Assembly: GCF_016613415.1 (NCBI RefSeq)
Contig: NZ_JACWCT010000022.1
Coordinates: 10,717-74,716, forward strand
Reading direction: 5' to 3'
Length of the DNA stretch: 64,000 nt
Source: Methylobacterium ajmalii
GTDB taxonomy: Bacteria; Pseudomonadota; Alphaproteobacteria; Rhizobiales; Beijerinckiaceae
Shown: positions 10,384-15,463 of the stretch, in pieces
Layout: the number at the start of each line of letters is the position of its first letter
How positions within the stretch are numbered: position 1 is the stretch's first letter
The notes under the pieces: model-generated
Databases searched by the model: none
Seen by the model: only the letters and a program-made list of their open reading frames with translations
What the model was told of the DNA's origin: nothing
Made by a program: the position numbers and the translations under genes

Positions 10384-10588
10384 CCGCACACGAGCGTGGC
10401 CGGCCAGCACATCCTGCTGTATGGTCAAGCTCGCGGCGCGATTCGCCCCGGCAGCGCTGCTGTCGCCGACATGGTGAACGAAAGAAAAATTTTAACGAAA
10501 TCTTTACCATGTCGACCGAGAGTGCTTCGTCTCGGCGCGGATCAGCCTTCCCTCGGATCCGCGCAACCGGCACGGGGCCTGTGGTCCG

Positions 10589-10792
10589 ATGAAACAGGAA
10601 GTGAGTGCGTCCCGGGATCGCGTCGAGGAGACGGGCCTGCCTGCGCTCGGCGCGGAGGCGCAACGGCGTCTCGGACGGACGCTGCGGTCGCTCTACGAGC
10701 GCACGGTGGACCGGCAGCCGATCCCTCTCGACCAGGTCGACCTGCTGCTGCGGTTGCGCCATCGCGAGCGCGAGTTGCTGCGCCACCGCTGA
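10589..10792 (+). CDS. Small NepR-like protein (putative second anti-sigma factor)
   Basis: This 67-aa protein has the core LGRTLRSLYERTVDRQPIPL followed by a DLL segment. It aligns with the NepR core of this same window (IGSHLRAMYDEMMQQPIP plus DLLASL): the LR..Y and QPIP positions match with a one-residue shift. The C-terminus is short and basic (RHRERELLRHR), unlike the acidic tail of NepR. NepR proteins bind and silence the EcfG sigma factor and are released by phosphorylated PhyR. Whether this paralogue binds EcfG, PhyR or neither cannot be seen. I see no EcfG-type promoter directly upstream. The position 0.9 kb from canonical nepR supports a stress-response role. Confidence 0.65.
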   Translation: MKQEVSASRDRVEETGLPALGAEAQRRLGRTLRSLYERTVDRQPIPLDQVDLLLRLRHRERELLRHR

Positions 10793-10827
10793 GCGGTCCG
10801 GTCGAGGAGGGGCGCCAGATAAATGGG

Positions 10828-10849
10828 CGCTCCGCCGGGTGGCGGAGCG
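10828..10849. terminator. Hairpin between convergent genes
   Basis: A 9-bp perfect stem (CGCTCCGCC with GGCGGAGCG) and a 4-base loop lie between the NepR-like gene and the convergent small membrane protein gene. There is no clear T tract, so terminator function is tentative. Confidence 0.4.
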
Positions 10850-10929
10850 ACGGCGATGCAGATGCTCGCCGTCATCGAGATCCCCTCGACGAGGAGGGGA
10901 CGATCACCCGATGGAGAGGGGAGGGCGCC

Positions 10930-11124
10930 TCAGCGGCGCCGACGATCGCGCACCCGTACCGGGACGAGAGCCGGGGCCTGGGCCCGGGCACCGGCTACCG
11001 CGAGGGCACCGGCGAGGCCGAGAGCCGTGAGGATGCCGGTGATCACCATCGGCGAGGCCGTCAGAAGACCCGCCAGCAGGGCGAGCAGCACGAGGCCGGC
11101 ACGCAGGGCATTGGAACGGATCAT
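10930..11124 (-). CDS. Small two-helix membrane protein, EcfG-controlled
   Basis: The gene encodes 64 aa from the ATG at 11124 (65 aa if the adjacent ATG at 11127 is used). A ribosome binding site (GGAGG) sits 7 bases before 11124, which favours that start. The product has two hydrophobic segments (about 9-24 and 25-45) and a basic C-terminus (RVRDRRRR). No family is recognised. A GGAAC-N17-CGTT promoter lies 30 bp upstream on the same strand, so it belongs to the PhyR/EcfG regulon by sequence. A longer open frame runs upstream to 11313 but would cross that promoter and is rejected. Confidence 0.7.
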   Translation of the reverse strand: MIRSNALRAGLVLLALLAGLLTASPMVITGILTALGLAGALAVAGARAQAPALVPVRVRDRRRR

Positions 11125-11153
11125 CATCAAGCCTCCATCCAGACGCCGGTGAG

Positions 11154-11179
11154 AACGTGTGGCGCGAAACCCGAGTTCC
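11154..11179 (-). promoter_or_regulatory. EcfG-type promoter (GGAAC-N17-CGTT) for the small membrane protein
   Basis: On the minus strand GGAAC (11179-11175) and CGTT (11157-11154) are separated by 17 bp. This matches the known EcfG consensus of alphaproteobacterial general stress genes. Expected transcription starts about 20 bases before the start codon of the gene ending at 10930. Confidence 0.75.
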
Positions 11180-11249
11180 GCGCTGGCCTCGCCGGCCGTG
11201 CCATCCGAATGTGGGGTGTCCGAGGCGATCGCGCTACCTGCGACACGTT

Positions 11250-11274
11250 GGAACCTACGGTCAGGCTTGCCGTT
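11250..11274 (+). promoter_or_regulatory. EcfG-type promoter (GGAAC-N16-CGTT) for the DUF1328 gene
   Basis: GGAAC at 11250-11254 and CGTT at 11271-11274 are separated by 16 bp. It faces the gene at 11327 and is back-to-back with the minus-strand EcfG promoter at 11154-11179, forming a divergent stress-promoter pair. Confidence 0.8.
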
Positions 11275-11326
11275 ATCTTGCCATGATCGGCCGCGGGCCG
11301 AGAGATCTGACAAGAGGGGTTACGCC

Positions 11327-11503
11327 ATGCTGGGTTGGGCTGTCACTTTCCTCGTCGTGGCGCTGGTCGCCGCGCTGTTCGGCTTCGGCGGCATCGCCGG
11401 GACGGCCGTCGAGGCCGCCAAGCTCATCTTCTTCGTTGCCGTGGTGCTGTTCGCCATCTCGGCCGTGGTCGGCCTGATGCGGGGCCGTTCGCCGACGCTG
11501 TGA
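11327..11503 (+). CDS. DUF1328 (YtjA-type) small membrane protein
   Basis: This is a 58-aa protein with two transmembrane helices (MLGWAVTFLVVALVAALFG and a segment around LIFFVAVVLFAISAVVG) separated by the FGGIAGTAVEAAK loop that marks the DUF1328/YtjA family. The start at 11327 follows a GAGGGG ribosome binding site. Its function is unknown. The EcfG promoter at 11250-11274 places it in the general stress regulon, consistent with the frequent stress induction of this family. Confidence 0.88.
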   Translation: MLGWAVTFLVVALVAALFGFGGIAGTAVEAAKLIFFVAVVLFAISAVVGLMRGRSPTL

Positions 11504-11553
11504 CGGCCAGGCCCTGAACACGCCGTAAGCCTTTAGCCAACGCCGAGGCCGAG

Positions 11554-11585
11554 CGCCGTCCCTCCCCGCGAGGGGCGGCGTTTCA
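11554..11585. terminator. Terminator between the DUF1328 gene and nepR
   Basis: An 11-bp stem with one G-T pair (CGCCGTCCCTC / GAGGGGCGGCG), a short loop and TTTCACT after it lie between two convergent genes. It can serve the + strand gene, with some effect on nepR transcripts. Confidence 0.65.
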
Positions 11586-11658
11586 CTGTCGGGCATGCCG
11601 GCCGAAGACCACGGGTCGCTTCGGAGGGGCGCTTCGGAGCGGGGCGCCGATTCGCGGA

Positions 11659-11922
11659 TCACTCCTCGATCGGCGATCCGTCCGGTGCCTTAGCGTCGCT
11701 GCGTTCGAGGCTGGCGAGGAGATCGAGGAACCGGTCGGGGATCGGTTGCTGCATCATCTCGTCGTACATGGCGCGCAGGTGCGACCCGATGCGTCCCTGA
11801 ACGCCGCGGTCGAGCGTGGGCTCGCCGGACCCGGCGGCGGGGCCGTCCCCGTCCTCCGGGGACTGATGGGACGACTGCGGACCGGGCGCGCCCGGGTCCT
11901 GCATCCCCTTGCCATCGTTCAT
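11659..11922 (-). CDS. nepR: Anti-sigma factor NepR
   Basis: NepR binds the ECF sigma factor EcfG in unstressed cells and is sequestered by phosphorylated PhyR. The 87-aa product has a Gly/Pro/acid-rich N-terminus (1-40) and the conserved core RIGSHLRAMYDEMMQQPIPD (44-63) followed by FLDLLASLE, then an acidic tail. The ATG at 11922 has an AAGGGGAA ribosome binding site. A long open frame continues upstream through the promoter and phyR and is a shadow. The gene is divergent from phyR with a perfect EcfG promoter (12030-12006), so the circuit feeds back on itself. No ecfG follows nepR here, unlike many relatives where nepR-ecfG is an operon. Confidence 0.93.
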   Translation of the reverse strand: MNDGKGMQDPGAPGPQSSHQSPEDGDGPAAGSGEPTLDRGVQGRIGSHLRAMYDEMMQQPIPDRFLDLLASLERSDAKAPDGSPIEE

Positions 11923-12005
11923 ACCATTCCCCTTCGCCCGTCCTGGACATGCGGACAGGGCGATGCCATGGCGCCCGGTATGCCGGGTCGCGCGCTTGCG
12001 GCGAC

Positions 12006-12030
12006 AACGCGGGTCGGGGGAATCAGTTCC
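12006..12030 (-). promoter_or_regulatory. EcfG-type promoter (GGAAC-N16-CGTT) for nepR
   Basis: On the minus strand GGAAC (12030-12026) and CGTT (12009-12006) are separated by 16 bp. The CGTT element lies about 84 bases before the nepR start codon. It is back-to-back with the phyR promoter, with only 10 bp between the two -35 elements. Confidence 0.85.
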
Positions 12031-12040
12031 GCGCCGGTTC

Positions 12041-12065
12041 GGAACGAATGCGGCGACGCGGCGTT
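12041..12065 (+). promoter_or_regulatory. EcfG-type promoter (GGAAC-N16-CGTT) for phyR
   Basis: GGAAC at 12041-12045 and CGTT at 12062-12065 are separated by 16 bp and lie 67 bp before the phyR start codon. This predicts positive feedback of EcfG on phyR, as known from related organisms. Confidence 0.85.
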
Positions 12066-12082
12066 GAAGGCACGAGGTCCGA

Positions 12083-12120
12083 CGAGCGAAACGATAAGAC
12101 CCGAGCGGAACGATAAGACC
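12083..12120 (+). repeat. Tandem 19-bp direct repeat in the phyR leader
   Basis: Two adjacent 19-bp units (CGAGCGAAACGATAAGACC and CGAGCGGAACGATAAGACC) differ at one base. They lie between the EcfG promoter and the phyR ribosome binding site, so they should be part of the 5' untranslated RNA. They could be a regulator site, an RNA element or a recent duplication. Confidence 0.8.
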
Positions 12121-12132
12121 AAGGGGATCTGA

Positions 12133-12936
12133 ATGTCGACAGCACAACTCGTGGTGCAGCACCTGCCTTACCTGCGTCGCTACGCGCGCGCCCTCACGGG
12201 CAGCCAGGTGGCCGGCGATGCCTACGTGGCGGCGACGCTCGAGACGCTCGTGAACGAGCCCGAGACCCTCGGGCGCAGCACCAACGTCAAGGCCGACCTG
12301 TTCCGCGTCTTCACCCGGATCTGGAACTCGCTTTCGGTCAACGGCCAGACCGACCAGACGCAGCACGACCTCCCGGCCGAGGTGCGGCTGGGCCAGATCA
12401 CCCCGCTGCCGCGCCAGGCCTTCCTGCTCTCCTGCCTCGAAGGCTTCTCCGAGGAGGATGCCGCGACCATCCTGGGCGTCGACGTGTCGGAGGTCCGCGA
12501 CCTCGTGGACGAGGCCGGCCGCGAGCTCGCCGCCGACATGGCGACCGAGATCCTCATCATCGAGGACGAGCCGCTGATCGCCATGGACCTCGAGGCCCTG
12601 GTGGAGGGTCTCGGCCACAACGTCACCGGCGTCGCCCGCACCCGCACCGAGGCGGTCAAGCTCGCCTCGACCAAGCGCCCCGGCCTGATCCTCGCCGACA
12701 TCCAGCTCGCCGACGGCTCCTCGGGCCTCGACGCGGTGAACGACCTCCTGAAGTCGTTCGAGGTGCCGGTGATCTTCATCACCGCGTATCCCGAGCGCTT
12801 CCTCACCGGCGAGCGGCCGGAGCCGGCCTTCCTCATCGCCAAGCCGTTCCAGCCCGCGAACGTCTCGGCGGTGATCAGCCAGGCGCTGTTCTTCCAGCAG
12901 AGTGCCCGCCGCCGCGAGGCCCGCGCGAGCGCATGA
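12133..12936 (+). CDS. phyR: General stress response regulator PhyR
   Basis: PhyR is the anti-anti-sigma response regulator of the alphaproteobacterial general stress response. Its N-terminal EcfG-like domain mimics the sigma factor and sequesters NepR once the C-terminal receiver is phosphorylated. The 267-aa protein has the sigma-like domain at 1-135 (LVVQHLPYLRRYARALTGSQ and LPRQAFLLSCLEGFSEEDAA) and a receiver at about 138-255, with the acidic pocket IEDEP (143-147), the phospho-acceptor D189 in LILADIQLADGSSG and the lysine in IAKPF. It starts after AAGGGGA. It is divergent from nepR, with its own EcfG promoter. No PhyK-type kinase gene is adjacent. Confidence 0.97.
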   Translation: MSTAQLVVQHLPYLRRYARALTGSQVAGDAYVAATLETLVNEPETLGRSTNVKADLFRVFTRIWNSLSVNGQTDQTQHDLPAEVRLGQITPLPRQAFLLSCLEGFSEEDAATILGVDVSEVRDLVDEAGRELAADMATEILIIEDEPLIAMDLEALVEGLGHNVTGVARTRTEAVKLASTKRPGLILADIQLADGSSGLDAVNDLLKSFEVPVIFITAYPERFLTGERPEPAFLIAKPFQPANVSAVISQALFFQQSARRREARASA

Positions 12937-12943
12937 TGCCATA

Positions 12944-12968
12944 GCGCCGCCCCCGGGCGGCGCGGCCT
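12944..12968 (+). terminator. Probable terminator after phyR
   Basis: Complementary arms GCGCCGCCC (12944-12952) and GGGCGGCGC (12955-12963) are followed by GGCCTTCC. It lies just after the phyR stop codon. The T tract is short. Confidence 0.55.
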
Positions 12969-13364
12969 TCCGAGTTGCAGTCCCGGGCCCGCCGCGAGGC
13001 GGGTGCCGGGACTTCGTCGTTCTTGGGGGCTCGGGCAAGGATTGCTCGTGCGGGCGACGGAACGATCGGGGCGATCGCCAACGGCATCGCCTCCCAGCCG
13101 CTCCGATTTGCCCGCTTCGGCTTCCCTCGCTTCCAGGCTGATTCTCGCGCATTTCGCCCGCGTCGACACTGCCCGCAAGGCCGAGAGAAGTCTGCTGGTA
13201 GCGGAAGGTCGGCGATCCTGGCCGGGACCCGGCCGTCGGCGGTCGCCCCATGCCACGTAACGGCCAGCTAACGCCTGCGCGGGCGCGCGGACACGGCGCC
13301 GGGCCGAGCCCTCATCACGATGTCGCGTTTCGGCTAGACTTGAGGGTGTCCGATGAGGCCGTCC

Positions 13365-13403
13365 CAATACAAAAGAACGGGCCGGATCAGGATCCGGCCC
13401 GTT
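13365..13403 (-). terminator. Orphan Rho-independent terminator on the minus strand
   Basis: A perfect 12-bp stem (AACGGGCCGGAT at 13376-13387 with ATCCGGCCCGTT at 13392-13403) and a 4-base loop are followed on the minus strand by CTTTTGTATTGG. No annotated minus-strand gene ends here, which suggests an unrecognised transcript from about 13404-13650. Confidence 0.6.
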
Positions 13404-13643
13404 GGAAGAGTTTCCGGCCAATGCACAAGGGGAATGCGGGGAGGACCAGGTGGCCGGGTTGCCATATCAACGGGAATCCCACCGGAAAGGTTCCGGCGCG
13501 ATGGAAGATCGTTCGTTTGTCGTTGCATGTGGCGAAAATGACGCGACTTGGAGCGGGCGGCAGCCGCCATCGGCCGGTTAACGAGAGGTTGCCGCGCTCC
13601 ATCGCCTTGTCGGCATGAACTGTCCCGGACAGGCACGTCGGCG

Positions 13644-13669
13644 GGAACTACTGGCGCCGGGCGCGCGTT
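13644..13669 (+). promoter_or_regulatory. EcfG-type promoter (GGAAC-N17-CGTT)
   Basis: GGAAC at 13644-13648 and CGTT at 13666-13669 are separated by 17 bp, 40 bp before the start codon of the 170-aa protein gene at 13709. Confidence 0.75.
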
Positions 13670-13708
13670 AAGAAAGCATTATCAAGCTTCGCCGCGAGGG
13701 CCACGCGT

Positions 13709-14221
13709 ATGCTCCGCCCCCACTTCTTCTTCGGAATTACGGTTCCCGCCGCGTTCGTCGCGCTGGTCGGTCAGCCGCTGGTCCAGCACTCCGTCGAGGC
13801 CTTCGCCCGCCCGGCCGTCGAGCAGGCGGCGATCAAGGGCGACCGCCTCGGGCCGGTCCGCCCGGCCGCGAAGGTGCAGGTGCCGGTGGCGGTCGAGATC
13901 ACCGGGCTCGGCGCCGCCAAGGTCACCCTGCGCAACGAGGCGGGCGACGTGGTCTACCAGGCCGACGCGCATCGCAACACGACGCTGGTCGCCCGCGACA
14001 CCAGCATCCCGCAGGTCACCGTGCGCGAACGCGCCGGCGCCTCGGTGGCGCAGCGCGACGTCGGCCAGGCCGGCCAGGCCGGCCAGGCGGTGCGCCGGAT
14101 GCCGGAGGGCTGCGAGGGGGCGATCAGCGGCCTGGCCGGCCACGAGGCCCGTCGCCTGCTGCCGAGCCGCTGCCTCGCCGATGCCGGCGACGCGCTGCCC
14201 TTCCGCGTCGCGGCCCTCTGA
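13709..14221 (+). CDS. Hypothetical exported or membrane-anchored protein, EcfG-controlled
   Basis: This is a 170-aa protein of unknown function. Its hydrophobic N-terminus (about 5-22, HFFFGITVPAAFVALVGQPL) can be a signal anchor or signal peptide. The rest is hydrophilic, with a beta-rich-looking stretch (VQVPVAVEITGLGAAKVTLRNEAG), a short Gly-Gln-Ala repeat (GQAGQAGQAV, about 124-133) and two cysteines (CEGAISG and SRCLADAG) that could pair in the periplasm. An EcfG promoter precedes it, making it a probable stress gene. Confidence 0.7.
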   Translation: MLRPHFFFGITVPAAFVALVGQPLVQHSVEAFARPAVEQAAIKGDRLGPVRPAAKVQVPVAVEITGLGAAKVTLRNEAGDVVYQADAHRNTTLVARDTSIPQVTVRERAGASVAQRDVGQAGQAGQAVRRMPEGCEGAISGLAGHEARRLLPSRCLADAGDALPFRVAAL

Positions 14222-14251
14222 CGCCATCCCTCGACAACGGGGCCGTTCACC

Positions 14252-14458
14252 ATGACCGATCCGCGCGAATACGAGCACCCTTCGCCCGAGCCGCTGCCCC
14301 TGGAGCGCGTCCATCGCGACGGGCAGGTCGAGCCGGACATCGACCGACTCGCCAGCCTGCTGGCCGGCCTTACGGCAGTCCGGCCCGTCGACGACGTGAT
14401 CTGCGCCGCCCTGGCAAGACGCAACCTCGTGGTCACGGCTCGGCCCCTCGCCGCCTGA
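14252..14458 (+). CDS. Hypothetical 68-aa protein
   Basis: This small acidic-to-neutral protein (MTDPREYEHPSPEPLPLERV at the start) has a predicted helical C-terminal half (DIDRLASLLAGLTAVRPVDDVICAALARRNL). It begins 30 bp after the 170-aa protein gene and ends just before a very strong hairpin, so the two probably form one transcription unit. No family is recognised. Confidence 0.5.
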   Translation: MTDPREYEHPSPEPLPLERVHRDGQVEPDIDRLASLLAGLTAVRPVDDVICAALARRNLVVTARPLAA

Positions 14459-14476
14459 GCCAGGTTCCCGATCATC

Positions 14477-14524
14477 GCACAACGACGGACCCCGGGGCGC
14501 ACGCCCCGGGGTCCGTCGTTGTGC
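14477..14524. terminator. Very stable 23-bp perfect hairpin
   Basis: The arms at 14477-14499 and 14502-14524 are exact reverse complements with a 2-base centre. It follows the 68-aa protein gene and probably ends the 13709-14458 transcript. There is no long T run on the + side, but the stem itself contains the CGTCGTTGT tract. Confidence 0.65.
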
Positions 14525-14552
14525 GTACAGATGTCGAAAGCGGCCCACACTG

Positions 14553-14587
14553 ATGCGCCGGAGAGGGGAAATCTCTCTCCGGCGCAT
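14553..14587. terminator. Hairpin downstream of the KGG-repeat gene
   Basis: A 13-bp perfect stem (ATGCGCCGGAGAG / CTCTCCGGCGCAT) and a 9-base loop lie 86 bp beyond the stop of the minus-strand KGG gene. It may terminate that transcript. It has no clear T run. Confidence 0.45.
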
Positions 14588-14672
14588 GAGGATGGGTCTC
14601 GAACCGTCAATCGTGCCGATAGGGCCCTGTCCAGATGAAGGCGGCCGCGGACGCCCGGATCGGACCGGCGCC

Positions 14673-14867
14673 TCACTCGTCGGTGGCGCGCCCGCTGCCC
14701 GAGGCCTGCCCGCCCTTGCGGCCGGCCGACGAGGCCAGTTCGCGGTCCTGCGAGAAGGAGCGCTTCTCCGCCGGCACGCTGCGACCGCCCTTGCTGGCAA
14801 TCTCGCGCTGCCGCTCCAGATCCATGGATGCGAAGCCGCGCTTCGAAGTCGAATTTCCGGTAGCCAT
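14673..14867 (-). CDS. KGG-repeat stress-induced protein (con-10/GsiB/YciG type)
   Basis: The gene encodes 64 aa from the ATG at 14867, preceded by AAGGAGG at good spacing. An ATG 12 codons further up is weaker. Two copies of the stress-induced repeat are visible: RGFASMDLERQREIASKGG and the related FSQDRELASSAGRKGG. The protein is small, very hydrophilic and Gly/Ser/Lys-rich, as usual for proteins of this family induced by drying, starvation or osmotic stress. A near-consensus EcfG promoter lies upstream, in line with a general stress role. Confidence 0.88.
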   Translation of the reverse strand: MATGNSTSKRGFASMDLERQREIASKGGRSVPAEKRSFSQDRELASSAGRKGGQASGSGRATDE

Positions 14868-14901
14868 GAGTGCCTCCTTGGCCGGTGTTCTCAGACCGAA
14901 C

Positions 14902-14926
14902 AACCTTCAGCGGAAATGATGGTTCC
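14902..14926 (-). promoter_or_regulatory. Near-consensus EcfG promoter (GGAAC-N16-GGTT) for the KGG gene
   Basis: On the minus strand GGAAC (14926-14922) and GGTT (14905-14902) are separated by 16 bp. The -10 element has one mismatch to CGTT. It lies 35 bp before the KGG gene start. Confidence 0.5.
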
Positions 14927-15070
14927 TGCCACGCATGCGAGGCAAGCCGTCGTGATGGTCCCGAAACGGGCCAGTACAGGCATCGCCACGAGAGGCCGGC
15001 GTCCTCCGGCCACTTGAGTCAACGCGCCGCAGCTGCGTGGAAAGCTTGGCCGTAGCGACGGCCCGGGCCG

Positions 15071-15095
15071 GGAACCCGTCCGGCGGGCCGGCGTT
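15071..15095 (+). promoter_or_regulatory. EcfG-type promoter (GGAAC-N16-CGTT)
   Basis: GGAAC at 15071-15075 and CGTT at 15092-15095 are separated by 16 bp, 75 bp before the 72-aa protein gene at 15170. It may also serve the ABC-like gene and the cNMP-domain gene downstream, since only 75 bp separate 15388 from 15464. Confidence 0.75.
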
Positions 15096-15169
15096 CGCCC
15101 GGGACCCCGCGGCAGGCGGCTCCACCGCCGCCCTTCGCCGTCGAAGGCCCGTCCAGTCCGGAGATCCCG

Positions 15170-15388
15170 ATGACCAACAGGACCATGGTGACCCGAGAGG
15201 CCGCCGCGCACCCCGAGACCGCCCCGGCCCCCAATCGGGACGCCGCACCGGCGATGCCGGCCGAGGAGGGCAGCCCGCACCCGACCACGACCGAGGAGCC
15301 GGGCGACTCGCCCCAGCCCAACCGCCAGTTCGGCGACGAGCCGGTCGGCGGCCTGACCACGCGAAAAGAGCGGCCGCGCAAGGATTAG
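15170..15388 (+). CDS. Small hydrophilic protein, EcfG-controlled
   Basis: This 72-aa protein is rich in Pro, Ala, Glu, Thr and Arg and has no hydrophobic segment (start MTNRTMVTREAAAHPETAPA, end LTTRKERPRKD). A GGAG precedes the ATG. It is probably intrinsically disordered and belongs to no family I know. The EcfG promoter at 15071-15095 is the main reason to accept it as a gene. It lies between the KGG gene (divergent) and the ABC-like gene (same strand). Confidence 0.6.
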   Translation: MTNRTMVTREAAAHPETAPAPNRDAAPAMPAEEGSPHPTTTEEPGDSPQPNRQFGDEPVGGLTTRKERPRKD

Positions 15389-15463
15389 AGCGTGATCCGG
15401 CCGGTGGGGCCGGCACGGCAGCGGTTCCCAGCCCCGCTCCGTCCCTCTACACAGGCAGGCGGG

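Larger units (their letters stand above)
12937..13708. other. 772-bp gene-poor region after phyR
   Basis: I support no protein gene here. It contains the probable phyR terminator (12944-12968), a perfect hairpin with a minus-strand T-rich tail (13376-13403) and an EcfG promoter (13644-13669) for the next gene. Several short open frames exist on both strands, but none has a ribosome binding site or recognisable product. The 13340-13600 part is less GC-rich than its surroundings and could hold a small RNA on the minus strand. Confidence 0.5.

Noticed and set aside
11923..13251. N-terminal extension of the nepR frame
   Set aside because: It would run antisense through phyR and both EcfG promoters. 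A good ribosome binding site exists at the internal ATG at 11922.
14477..14587. Attachment site or mobile-element end formed by two strong hairpins
   Set aside because: No integrase, transposase or target duplication is near, and the positions fit transcript ends.
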